From Leptodactylus fallax (lineage: Eukaryota > Chordata > Amphibia > Anura > Leptodactylidae), in assembly GCA_947044405.1 (NCBI GenBank), contig CAMRHE010000167.1, positions 2,773,001-2,837,000 of the forward strand: 64,000 nt of DNA, in the 5' to 3' direction. The position numbers were made by a program, and so were the translations under genes. The notes beneath the pieces were generated by a model. That model did no database searches and had not been told where the DNA came from. It worked only from the letters and a program-made list of their open reading frames with translations. Shown here one piece after another: positions 22,385-34,900 of this stretch. Every line of letters begins with the position of its first letter. Positions within the stretch are counted from its first letter, which is position 1.

Positions 22385-25300
22385 ACGGAGCGGTGATTGA
22401 CCCTATCACTTTCGCGGACCACGCGATGGTTCATGCTGTCCTGACATCCCCCGCCACGAGACCCCGTGCTTGGCAGTGGCGTCTTAATGAGTCGCTGCTC
22501 CAAGACATCCCAACATCTCAGGCGGTCTCTTCTGCCCTGACCAATTATTTCCGGGAGAATGATACAGCGGAAGTATCTCCCCTGACGTTATGGGCAGCTC
22601 ATAAGTGTGTGATTAGGGGGGTGCTAGTGCAGCATGGGTCCCGTATTAAAAAGGAGAGGTCTCGAGAGATAGCCGCGCTGATTGCCGATGTGGTTTCCCT
22701 CGAGCAGGCCCACAAGCGCACTCACGCAATAGACACCCAGTCGGCCCTTCTAGTAGCTCGTAAAAAACTACGAGAATGTCTAGATATGCGTACAAAATAT
22801 CTCTTGGCTAGGGGACGGCGCCATTTTTATGAATTTGGAAACAGATGTAGCCGCACGCTCGCCAGTTCCCTTAGGGAACAAAAGACACGCAATTACATCC
22901 CCTCGGTCACTGACTCGACGGGAAGGCGCAACACTGATCCTCACCGTATTGCAGAAGAGTTTGCGGAGTTTTACCGTACCCTCTACAACCTTCCGTCATG
23001 TCTCCTAGAGTTGAATGACCCTTCCCTGGCCTCTGCTCTGAGACAGTATATAGCAGACTCCGGTATGCCTACACTCTCGGTGGAAGCCCAAACCGCTCTT
23101 GACTCACCTATAACTAAGGAAGAACTAGCTCAGGCGCTTCAGACAATGCAACCTAGTAAGGCCCCAGGCCCCGATGGCTTTCCAGCCTCCTACTATAAAA
23201 AATACTCGTTAGAGTTGTTGGACCCCCTGGTGCGTGCCTTAAACTCTCTGTCGGCAGGTGCGACCCTCCCCCCCGGACATGACTAGGGCCCATATAACGG
23301 TAATACATAAGGAGGGTAAAGACCCTGCGATGTGTGCCAGCTATAGACCGATATCACTCCTCAATGTTGACTTAAAATTTTTCTCTAAGGTAATAGCCTG
23401 CAGGCTGGCCCCTCTATTACCTGGCCTAGTACAGTCCGATCAAGTTGGATTCATCCCCACACGTGAGGCTAGGGACAATACAGTAAAGGTAATTAATGCC
23501 ATACACTACGCCAAAACTCACGACCTCCCACTTTGTCTTCTCTCAACTGACGCTGAAAAAGCATTTGATAGAGTGAGCTGGTCTTATCTATTTGAGGTCC
23601 TGGATCATGTGGGGCTCAGCCCGATCATGAGATCCTGGATCGCTTCCTTGTATTTCAATCCGTCAGCTTCCACGAGAGTTAACGGAATTATCTCATCTCC
23701 CTTCCCAATAGGGAATGGCACGCGCCAGGGGTGTCCCCTATCCCCCCTGATCTTTGTCTTAACACTAGAACCTCTGCTTAGACAGATCAGATCTAACCCG
23801 GACATAGGTGGCCTAAGGATAGGCAGTAGAGTCCTGAAAATTGCAGCATATGCAGATGATCTCCTCTTCTTCCTGCAGGACCCGGCCAAATCCCTTCCCT
23901 CCCTGATGTCTGAATTCCACAGGTTCTGTCATCTTACCAACTTTAAAATTAATTTCCAGAAATCTGAGGCCCTTAACGTTTCTCTTCCGCAGGGGATACA
24001 GTCCTCTCTGGAGGATTCCTTCCCCTTCAGATGGTCAAGAATATCTATCAAGTACTTAGGGGTGATGATACCCAGGGACCTAGGCGAGCTCTATGACAAA
24101 AATTACCTCCCACTTCTCCGGGCCATTAGATCCGACCTAAAGAGATGGTCCATAGGTACATACACATGGTTTGGCCGCTGCGCTATATACAAAATCAATA
24201 TTATGCCCCGTCTGCTATACCTCTTCCAAACTTTACCGATCCACATACCCCCCGGTTTTTTCAAGTTACTGTACAATGACCTAATTAACTTTGTGTGGCA
24301 GGGTGGGCGAGCTAGGCTGGCGTGTTCTACTCTCACGCTACCTAAACAATGGGGTGGTCTGGGCCTTCCTGACCCTTGAAAGTATTACGAGGCCTCCATG
24401 CTCCAAAGAGTGCTAGACTGGTGTCGTCACGCCCCTTACAAACATTGGGTCGCCCTGGAAAACGTATTCGTTGACGCCCCCCTGGACTCGCTCCCATGGT
24501 TGGACTCGCTGCGCCCTGGGGCCCTGAGACACCACCCTACCATAGGACCCACTCTCCGGGTATGTAGATCGCTCTTCTGCAGGGAGCGGATCTCCCCCTC
24601 CCCTTCACCTTTACTTCCTATCCTAGGAAACCCTGCCTTTATGGCGGGTTTATCTCAAGGACCATTCCGGCAGTGGCGAATGGCGGGCAGGCAGAGGGCC
24701 CTACACTTTCGCTCTGAGGGTGACTGGATCTCTCACCGGGAACTGCTTACCACGCCGGACCTTCCGGCGCTTGGCCCATAGCGGGTCTTTCAACTCACTC
24801 ACTTTCTTTCCTCATTACCTACTCCCGGGGTATGACAGACAGCTCACGAGGTTCGAGGAGTCCTGCATGGGAAGGGGTCTGCTGAGACACTCACTTTCCG
24901 ATTTCTATCTGCTTCTGGTGTCCCCTCCTCCGGGCCACAGACCCTCCTACTTAACCAGATGGGAGGCCGATCTGGCCATGACCTTCTCTGACCAACAGTG
25001 CTCCAGAATTTTTGAGTTTACCCACAATAGTTCGATTGCTAGCAGTTATCAAGAGGCGGGATATAAAATCCTGACTAGATGGTACCATGTTCTGTCTAAG
25101 CTACACAGACTCTTCCCGTCCTCCTCTCCTGTGTGTTGGCGCTGTTGCTCAGAGGAGGGGACGCTTTTACATATCTTCTGGGAATGCGCGATATTGAGAG
25201 ACTTTTGGGAGGGAGTACACAGGGTGCTAGGTCGGATATTCCAAACTTCCATTCCTAACACACCAGCCTTCTTTCTGCTACACCTCTCAGAGTACCCCCT

Positions 25301-25547
25301 GTGTACCTATCGCAAATCCTCCCTACGACATATGGTCAATGCTGCTAGGGCGTGTATCCCAGCGCTATGGAAATCGTCCAATCCCCCTTCTCTCCTGCAC
25401 TGGATTCGTAAAGTGGAGGACATCCAGTACATGGAGGATCTCACGGCATCCCTTCGCTATAAGAGGGAATCCTTCATGGCGGCCTGGATGCCGTGGATTC
25501 TCTTTCAGGGATCCCAGGCCTATAGAGACCTGACGGGTAGACCTTGA
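22385..25547 (+). pseudogene. L1 ORF2 (partial endonuclease, RT, C-terminal zinc motif)
   Basis: L1 ORF2 encodes the endonuclease and reverse transcriptase for target-primed insertion. The copy begins at the very end of the endonuclease (ITFADHAMVHAVL, the Asp-His block). It then has a linker and the RT: KAPGPDGFPASYYKK, YRPISLLNVDLK, STDAEKAFDRVSW, GNGTRQGCPLSPLIF and AAYADDLLFFL. The C-terminus has the CWRCCSEEGTLLHIFWEC zinc-binding motif and ends at 25547. Breaks: a frameshift in a C-run near 23270, an in-frame TGA after GLGLPDP (about 24378), and a frameshift near 24770. The 22249-22384 part of the first open frame belongs to the Tc1 sequence, not to L1. Confidence 0.93.
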
Positions 25548-25898
25548 TGTAGGGTTTACGCTGCCGACATGGAGAGGTCGGGGTCCTTGCATGTCCGTCA
25601 TTTGTGTGTTAACGTGATGTTCCCACATTTGTTCTCTCCCTGTCTTTCGTTCTCTCCCTCCTTCTCCCTCCCCCCTCCCAGCTCCTCCCCCCACTTTGTT
25701 CCTTTCGTCCCCCTGATAACTGCTTTTATTAGCAGCAGTTGATGTGCTAATACATCTATTTCATGTTACCATGTTACTATGTATTGAAGCTGATGTATGC
25801 CTCGTTCCTTGAGGTCAAGCGCTTGTTTGGCTCACGCCATCATTGTTTGTTTGTTATTTCTATATAATATCTAAAATAAAGAATTTATAAAAAAAAAA
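22385..25898 (+). mobile_element. 5'-truncated L1 LINE inserted in Tc1 element C
   Basis: The 16-bp sequence GAAAAAACACAAAAGA occurs at 22369-22384 and again at 25899-25914, exactly flanking the insert, as a target-site duplication. The insert ends in an A-run (25889-25898) preceded by AAAATAAAG. It starts part-way through ORF2, so the 5' UTR, ORF1 and most of the endonuclease are missing, the usual outcome of incomplete reverse transcription. Confidence 0.95.
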
Positions 25899-25944
25899 GA
25901 AAAAACACAAAAGAGAATGAAAAAAAAAGTCAAATCATTGATCA

Positions 25945-27039
<1,095 letters not shown>

Positions 27040-27574
27040 CCTCAAAGTGGTACACACAAGGACACAGGACAGAGGTTGAGTCAACTTTAATCCATTTCAA
27101 CTGGCTGCAAGTGTGATTTAGTTATTGCCACCACCTGTTATGTGCCACAGGTAAGTAACAGGTGCTGTTAATTACACAAATTAGAGAAGCATCACATGAT
27201 TTTTCAAAGGGTGCCAATACTTTTTTCCACCCCCTTTTTTATGTTTGGTGTGGAATTATATCCAATTTGGCTTTTTGACAATTCTTTTTGTGGTTTTCCA
27301 TTGAAGACAAATTAAATGAAGACATTATTACCAAATCATTTGTGACTGCAATCATTTTCTGGAAGAAATTGAGTATTATCTGACAGAATTGCAGGGGTGC
27401 AAATACTTTTGGCCAGCACTGTAGCTGCCAGCAGCTGCCACTAAATGGAACTTCTTGTATACTATGTAACTATTGAATTCTGGGTATAACAGGATGCAAT
27501 AACCTCATACTGCAGCTGCAGGTATCCAGATCATACAGCCCACTATTTTCTGTAAATGCTTTGGCAATCAGTCT

Positions 27575-27945
27575 AGTTCACAGTCTACAGTAAACTGAAA
27601 TTGGTCAGTCGACAGTCTAGTGCACATGTATTTGGTCAGTTATTCATTTGACAGTCTTGTGTACATGCTTTGGACAGTTACTCATTTGACAGTCTTGTGT
27701 ACATGCTTTGGACAGTTACTCATTTGACAATCTAGTGTACATGCTTTGGTCGGTTACTCAGTCGACAATCTAGTGTACATGCTTTGGTCAGTTACTCAGT
27801 CGACAGTCTAGTGTACATGCTTTGGTCACTATTCAGTCCACTGTCTAGTGTAAACAAAGTGGTCAGTCCACAGTCTATAGTAAACATTGTGGCCTATCAC
27901 TTCACAAGCAAATGTAAATGCCCCCAAAAATCAGTCCATAGTCTA
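27575..27945 (+). repeat. Tandem repeat, about 38-bp unit
   Basis: Seven or so copies of a unit built from GACAGTCTAGTGTACATGCT and TTGGTCAGTTACTCAGTC. The middle copies are nearly identical and the edges diverge. Recurrent GTCGAC/GTCCAC variants mark the unit boundary. No coding meaning. Confidence 0.88.
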
Positions 27946-27948
27946 GGG

Positions 27949-28239
27949 CAGTGGTTCCCAAACTGTGGGTCTTGACCCCTGGGTTGTCATGTGAAGACTG
28001 CCCTGGGATTCCCAGCCATCAGAGGTAATTAGGCTGTGACGTCACAAAAGGACTGAAGAGGACGTGGGGTGACCACAGAACGCTGCTGAACGCGCTGAGA
28101 GTGTGCCCAGGAGAGGTGAGGCAAGGTGAGTATAAGTGTTTGTTATTTTTCCTCACCTCCCTGGGCCTTAACTTAGACTCTGGGGTCTGAGGAGAGTACA
28201 ATAATTTACCAAAATGAACCCGGGGAGTGAACCTCATGA
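27949..28239 (+). mobile_element. hAT-type terminus and GC-rich head
   Basis: It starts CAGTGGTTCCCAAACTGTGG, a terminus characteristic of vertebrate hAT elements. A GC-richer block follows (GTGACGTCACAAAAGGAC, then CTCCCTGGGCCTTAACTTAG) and leads into the minisatellite. The opposite end is not visible; the Tc1 insertion at 28.77 kb may have removed it. Confidence 0.55.
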
Positions 28240-28765
28240 ATGAATATAATGAAACATTGTATTGTAGCCACTGTGGATCAGTATACTGTGATACTGTGGA
28301 GCACTATACTGAGGGGGAGAAGATTATACTGTGTGGGGCCACTGTGGAGCATTATAGTATGTCGGTCTGCTCTGGGGCACTATACTGTGTGGGGCCACTG
28401 TATAGCATTATATTGTGTGGAGACTCTGTGGAGCATTATACTGTGGATACACTGTGGAGCATTATTCTGTGTGGAGAGACTCTGGAGCATTATACCGTGT
28501 GAGGGTCACCCTGGAGCATTATACTGTCTGTTGCTACTCTGGAGCATTTTATTGTGTGGAGCTGTGAAGGCTTTGTGGAGACACCTTGGAGCATTATAAT
28601 GTGCGGGGCTGCTTTGGAGCATTATACTGTGTGTAGGCTTTGTGGAGACACCGAGGAGCATTATACTGTGCAAGGCCGCTCTGGAGCATTATACTGTGAT
28701 GAGGCTTTGTGGTGCTGTGGAGATATCGTGGAGCATTATGCTATGGGAAGCACTGTGGAACATTA
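28240..28765 (+). repeat. Minisatellite related to the 7-8 kb array
   Basis: About fifteen imperfect units of the type GGAGCATTATACTGTGTGG, with CACTGTGGAG-type spacers. They share the core ATTATACTGTGTGG with the arrays at 7.3-8.5 kb. Long frames with periodic YCV/HYTV residues are products of the repeat. Confidence 0.85.
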
Positions 28766-30171
28766 TGCTAAAAAGTTTACATACCCCGGGAGATTTTTTT
28801 TGTTTTCTGGCCTTTTTTCAGAGAATATGAATGATAACACAAAAACTTTTTCACCACTCATGGTTAGTGGTTGGTTGAAGCCACTTATTGTCAAACTTCT
28901 GTATTTTATCTTTTTAAATCATAATGACAACTGGAGTGGCTCAATGGTATTGAGGTCAGGAGCCTGAGATGGCCACTCCAGAACCTTCACTTTCTTCTGC
29001 TGTAGCCAGTGACAGGTCGACTTGGCCTTGTGTTTTGGATCGTTGTCATGTTGGAACGTCCAAGTACATCCCATGCGCAGCTTCCTGGCTGATGAGTGCA
29101 AATTTGCCTCCAGTATTTGCTGATAATGTGCTCCATTCATCTTTTCTTCAACTTTGACCATGTTTCCTGTGCCTTTGAAGCTCACACATGCCCACATCAT
29201 CAGTGATCCACCTCTGTGCTTTACAGTAGGAATTGTATTCCTTTCATCATAGGCCTTGCTGACACCTCTCCAAATATAACGTTTATGGTTGTGGCCAAAA
29301 AGTTTGATTTTTGTCTCATCACTCCAAATTACCTTGTTCCAGAAGTTTTGAGGCTTGTCTCTGTGCTGTTTGGCGTATTGAAGGCGAGATTCTTTGTGGC
29401 ATTTGCGCAGTAATGGCTTTCTTCTGGCAACCTCGACCATGCAGCCCATTTTTCTTCAAGAGCCTCCTTTTTGTGCATCTTGAAACAGCCGCACCAATAG
29501 TTTTCAGAGAGTCCTGTATTTCAGGTGATGTTGTATGGGTTTTTCTTTGCATCCCGAACAATTTTCCTGGCAGTTGTGGCCGAAATTTTGTTTGGTCTTC
29601 CTGACCGTGGTTTGGTTTTTAGAGAGCCCCTGAGTTTCCATTTCTTTGAACACTGCTGACTGGCATTATCAAATCCTTGGATATCTTTTTGTATCCCTTT
29701 CCTGTTTTATACAGTTCAACTATCTTTTGCCGTAGATCCGTGAGCAATTCTTTTGCTTTCTCCATGACTCACAATCCAGAAACTTCAGTGGCTGGAGGAA
29801 AGATGCAACCGTCTGTCTGGATCCCAGAAACTCACTCAGCTTTTATGCAGACACACCGATTACAAGAAAACAGGTCACAGGTGTGAGGATGTTACCTTTA
29901 GTATTCACTCAAACCCCTTTGTGTCAACTTCTGGGCATGTTATCAGGCCAAAATCACCAGGGTTTGTGAACTTTTGAACAGGGTCATTTTGATGTTTTTG
30001 GTTGTCATTATGATTTAAAAAGAGAAAACGTAGAAGTTTGACAATAAATGGCTTCAACCAACCACTAACTATGAGTGGAGAAAAAGTTTTTGTGTCATCA
30101 TTCATATTCTCTGAAAAAAGGCCAAAAAAACAAAAAATCTGCCGTCTTATGTAAACTTTTTAGCACAACTG
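28766..30171 (-). mobile_element. Tc1/mariner element D
   Basis: Inverted arms of about 165 bp: 28766-28931 matches the reverse complement of 30001-30165, starting TGCTAAAAAGTTTACAT. The right end keeps six more bases (CAACTG) than the left, so the left tip is lost. The element sits at the edge of the minisatellite. It encodes a broken transposase on the minus strand. Confidence 0.88.
28919..29765 (-). pseudogene. Tc1-type transposase (element D), C-terminally cut
   Basis: From the ATG at 29765 the frame reads MEKAKELLTDLRQKIVELY and KKISKDL, with breaks near 29640. After a frame change KRRLLKKNGLHGR appears, then VIWSDETKIKLFG (first Asp), IPTVKHRGGSLMMW, QHDNDPKHKAKST (second Asp) and APDLNTIEP, where the catalytic Glu region is just reached. 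The frame then runs into the inverted repeat (LQLSL, stop at 28919). The last 50 or so residues of the family are missing. Substitutions inside the catalytic blocks and the broken N-terminus show it is dead. Confidence 0.87.
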
Positions 30172-30177
30172 TGTGTG

Positions 30178-30179
<2 letters not shown>

Positions 30180-30217
<38 letters not shown>
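30180..30217. repeat. (TA)n microsatellite
   Basis: A pure TA run of 19 units directly beside the right end of Tc1 element D. Confidence 0.95.
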
Positions 30218-30219
<2 letters not shown>

Positions 30220-30220
<1 letters not shown>

Positions 30221-30660
30221 ACATGTGATGCATAAAATATCAATGTTTGATATAGATCAAAATGAGAAGGCAAAAGGCACAGGATTGTAGTGGGGAGACA
30301 TCAGAGTCTAAAGGAAAAAGTCATATATTAGCTGGTGATGGAGGTTGGGTGACTATAATTGGTGAGTAATGCAAAAAGTTTCCCACAAGTAGAGTTGTAC
30401 TAAAACTAACCAGTATGCTGTATTTATGCCATACAACAGACTCTATTCAGCTAACTATTGGCTTCCCCTGTGATATCTCCCTTTCCAATATGTCAGAAGT
30501 TTCAAAAAATATTCTTCTCAATTTAAAAATGGCAGTAAGAATACTGGTAATGATACAATACTTCATCTAGAGAGTAATGGGTAGATGCACTCAACTAAAT
30601 TATAATGATGGATTTCTGGAAAAAAAAAAAAACAGTCAGATCCAAGTTAAAATGCAGTGG
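30220..30660. other. No recognisable gene
   Basis: AT-rich DNA with an A-run near 30620. No motif or repeat family recognised. Confidence 0.4.
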
Positions 30661-30666
30661 TTGTCC

Positions 30667-30933
30667 TGGCTAAGGCCCCACATAGTGAGCCTCAGCGAAA
30701 AAATGCTGTGGAAAAAACTTAGGTGAAAACGCATCACAGTTTTCCTTCTGCTTCAATTATACCTATAGAGAAACCGCAGAATTTCTGTTGTGGGTATTTT
30801 TCTGCAATGAGTGGATGGGATTTGCTAGAATCTTGTCCACTTTGAAGGGACTGTAAAATGCTGCGTTTTTTGCCTCGGTGTTTCCGCCACAGCCAAACCA
30901 CGACATTTACGGCACATAGGACCACGGCCTAAG
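30667..30933. mobile_element. GGCTAAGGCC-type MITE, copy 1
   Basis: Ends read TGGCTAAGGCCCCACATAG and, reversed, CTTAGGCCGTGGTCC. The interior shares blocks such as AATTATACCTATAGAGAAACC and TTTCTGCAATGAGTGGATGG with the copies at 48.2-48.7 kb. Non-coding. The superfamily is not resolved because no clear target duplication is seen. Confidence 0.6.
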
Positions 30934-30939
30934 AGACTC

Positions 30940-31440
30940 CTCTGACTTCTGTAACTGGATGTCCAACAGCTGCCAAGACTTTGATTCATGATAATCCACT
31001 CAATATTTGTGGTATGGGTTTTACCTATTCCCTTCACTCCACTATTGTCTCCATCTTCTTTTGGCTCCCTAGTTGCCTGATTTCATGATTTTTAGTGTAA
31101 ACTTTTATGACTTAGTAACTCCAGTTATACACGAGTATTTGAAGATTCTTTTTGCTATAATGCTTTGTACAGTCTGATAACTGCTACCAAGTGTCATATC
31201 CTAGGTAATATTACTTTCCTTGGTTTCTTTATTTTCTTACCAAAGCCTGTTGTGATTTTGATATACTCTTATTTTCATAGTTGAATAAAAATTTACTTGA
31301 ATAAGAAAATGTCCTGTAGGTCCCAAACGATGTTAAAATTGCCTGAAAGGTCTTGATATAGCAGTAAGATATTCTAAATCTAATTGTAATCTATAAACAC
31401 AGAAAAAGGAGACATCTGCCTGCAATGCTTATTATTCAAA
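30940..31440. other. No recognisable gene; left flank of the BEL/Pao insertion
   Basis: Short frames only. The last five bases before the LTR (GGAAT, 31442-31446) form the target duplication. Confidence 0.45.
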
Positions 31441-31446
31441 TGGAAT

Positions 31447-31823
31447 TGTCATGTCCCAGGACTTGGTTTAATTCACTGACATGTATCTGTGATACTGTTT
31501 GTCTTTGTAGTTTGTCCCTTTTCTCTCTCTGTATCCTTAGCTGTGATGCTGTAGCTCCTCCCTCTCTCTCTCTCTCAGTTTAGTTTCACTTCTTTGTAAG
31601 CAACATGTCTGCTCAGCTCCTGGTATTTCATCATTTTTCACCTACTGCTGTATGAGGTTCTACAAGATTTACTTGGATTAAAGCATCTGGAATCTTATCT
31701 ACGCCTCCTCAGTTGAGTTGAACACTATCTGATAGATATCTTGGTGTAAATTGCTGGTTAGCATAGAGACTACAGGACACTCTCACAACCTCACACTTGC
31801 AGCCAAGCTATTGAGTCAGAACA
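31447..31823 (+). repeat. BEL/Pao 5' LTR
   Basis: TG...CA, 377 bp, with a CT-rich microsatellite stretch near 31555-31577. It should hold the promoter and the polyadenylation site of the element. The primer-binding site after it is not obvious to me. Confidence 0.96.
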
Positions 31824-31930
31824 GTGAAAAATGATGCATAAAGACTGCCAGATACGGCTGTAAGACAGTTCACCAACTTCTGACATACAGTCAGTCACAG
31901 CAAGTTACCTGAAGCCAGAAGGAATCAGCA

Positions 31931-34900
31931 TTGTGTAAGTTGCATCTGCAGCTCAGACTCCCTCAGCATAAGAAGATTCTAGCAAGCAGCCATCTTACTC
32001 CAGCAAAGTTATATTTATCCTGTTTGTGTTGCATCATGGCTGAAGGGCACCCTGAAGCACAAGGTAGCATGGACCTCAGTCTGCAGCCCAGTGAGAAGGC
32101 TAGACGCTTGATTAAACCTACATGGAAGGTTAGAGACAATCTAGAAGGTTTAAAGCATGAACTTTCCTGTGAACTCTCAAAATGGTGGCAGAAAATACAG
32201 ACTAAGATATCTGCCATGTGCTTGCCTGCATACCATATATCACCACTAGAGGGAGCTCTGCGACAGCTTTGTGCTATGCATGGACATTATAAAATGAAAG
32301 CTGAGGAGTATGAAAGCATATTGAGGAAACTTCATACAGACGATTCCTTAGTTGAATTGCAAAGCTTCCAGCATCTCAATTCAGAACGAGAAAGCTTAGT
32401 ACATGAAACTAAGTTAAGGACAGAGGCAAGAATTGCGCAACTGCAGGAAATGGCATCCCATGTTTCTGAGTCTACCAAGCGTTCAAAGCGTACATCTAAG
32501 TCACGTTCCTCAAAATCTTCCACACTCAGTGAGCAACTTATAAAAGCACGTGCAGAGGCGGAAGCTACTAAGATACAGGCAGCCTTTGCACAACAGAAAG
32601 CAGCGATGGAAGCTAATGCAGCTCAAAAAAGGGCAGAACTAGAAGCTCTAGAGAAACAGTATGAGCATGCTGCAGCCATGGCAAGGTTAAGCATTTTAGA
32701 ACAAGCCATCAGTGGAAGTGAAAGAGACAGCACCAGTTTGTGTGATGTGGTAACAGAGTTTCCCCTCAAGCGCACAAGAGACTATGTACTAAGCCAAAGC
32801 AGTGAATCCCTATTTGCCACAAATGTTCCTGTCAGGGACGACATTTCTCCAGAGCAACAGGGCACAGTATCTTCTGCAGCACACCGCATTCAAGGTCAGT
32901 ACAATGCCCTGCCTGTCCAGCTTCCAGTTTCTTCTTCCTTCATGGATTCCCAAAGCCTTGCACCTCAGCAAATGCAATATACTGATACTCAGGTAAACAC
33001 CAATGTGACACCATACCACCAGACTGCAAACAACCGTCCAGTCTCACATCCATATGTGGCTAAACCTATGGACTTTAAGCTAGCTCCTAGGCTGAATGCC
33101 TACGCAGCCTCTACACTACCTACCTCTGTTAACCAGAACCCCACTAACAACGTAATCACCGCTACTCAGCCAGCAACTCAATATTTAAAGTCAGAGAGAA
33201 CAGACATGTCAGAGTTTGCAAGGTACATGGTTCGCCGTGAGCTTACTAAGACTGGACTCACAAGGTTCGATGACCAACCTGAGAACTACAGAGGCTGGAA
33301 ATGTGCCTTCAAAACTGCAATCAGTGACCTTGGCATTACTGCAGCTGAAGAATTAGATTTGCTTATCCGGTGGCTTGGCCCACAGTCCACAGAACGTGCT
33401 ATAAGACTCAGATCCGTCCACATTTACAACCCCATAGCAGGCCTTACCGCTGCTTGGGAAAGACTGGAGAAAACCTATGGCAGTCCTGAAGCAATAGAGA
33501 ATGCTCTGTTCAAACGGTTGCAAGGGTTTCCAAAGATATCTGGTAAGGATCATCAGAAATTTCAAGAACTTAGTGACCTACTCATGGAGCTCCTACTGGC
33601 TAAGGCGGACACTCTCCTACCGGGCCTCAGTTACCTGGACCCTGCTCGTGGGGTAAACCCGATAGTCTCCAAGTTGCCATATAATATTCAAGAAAGGTGG
33701 ACCACAGTTGGGTCAAGATACAAAAATGAGAATAGAGTCTCCTTTCCTCCATTTTCCTACTTCTGTGAGTTTATCAAGAACATTGCAGAATCCAAGAATG
33801 ACCCAAGCTTTTCCTATGGGGATCCCAGTGTTCCTGGTTCACCTCCTATTAAGTATGACAGCTCACATTCTAACTACAGAAACCGCAGAGGCCCAGTTTC
33901 GGTGAAAAAGACTTATATTCTTCCTATACCTACATCAGCACCAGAAGAAAGCAGTTGCAACAGCAACCAAGACGAAAAGGTAGAAAATCCTAACCGTCTG
34001 TGTCCTATTCACAAGAAGCCTCATCCCCTCAAGAAGTGTATTGGCTTCAGGAGGAAACCAATCCAGGAACGTAAAGAGCTTCTAAAGAAACTAGGGATAT
34101 GTTTCAAATGTTGTGCCTCTACTGAACATGTTGCTAGAGACTGTAAAATTGCTATTAAGTGTATAGAGTGTGGCAGTGAGGACCATGTACAGGCTCTTCA
34201 TCCATCCCAGCCTAGTGCCACACCGCCTAGAGGTTCCCCTTCCCCAACTAAGCATGGCGGGGAGAACACAGATCAAGCAGCAAATACTACCACAGTATCT
34301 TCCTCATGTACAGAAGTCTGCGGAGTAGACCTTTGTGACAAGTCCTGTGCAAGGATATGCCTAGTCAATATATACCCCAAGGGCCAGCCAGAAAGGGCTC
34401 TGAGGGTGTACGCCATCTTGGATGACCAGAGCAACCACTCACTTGCAAGGTCAGAACTCTTTGATCTGTTTAACTTAAAGGGTGATACCTATCCGTATAC
34501 CTTGGGTACTTGTAGTGGCATATCAGAGGTTTCAGGAAGAAGGGCCAGTGGTCTTGTAATAGCTTCTCTCAAGGGCAATTTGGAGATACCTTTGCCCACA
34601 CTTGTTGAGTGCAACCAGATACCATCAAACAGAGAAGAGATACCCACACCAGAGGCGGCTTTCCAGCACCCTCATCTAAGGGCTATAGCCAGTGAAATAC
34701 CATCCCTTGACAAAAATGCAGACATTCTACTTCTGCTAGGTAGAGACATTCTCAGACTGCACAAAATACGCCAGCAAATTAATGGACCACATGATGCACC
34801 ATTTGCCCAGCGCCTCGATCTAGGATGGGTAATCATTGGCAACGTGTGCATAGGTAGGATGAAAAGGCCCACCAATATTTCTTCATTTAAGACGCATATG

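Noticed and set aside
27575..27945. Regularly spaced repeat that could suggest a CRISPR array
   Set aside because: Units are contiguous with no unique spacers, diverge along the array, and lie in a vertebrate-type genome.
28227..28967. Plus frames of 91-137 codons with repeated ALYC/HYTV motifs
   Set aside because: Same cause: minisatellite translation, running on into the Tc1 end.
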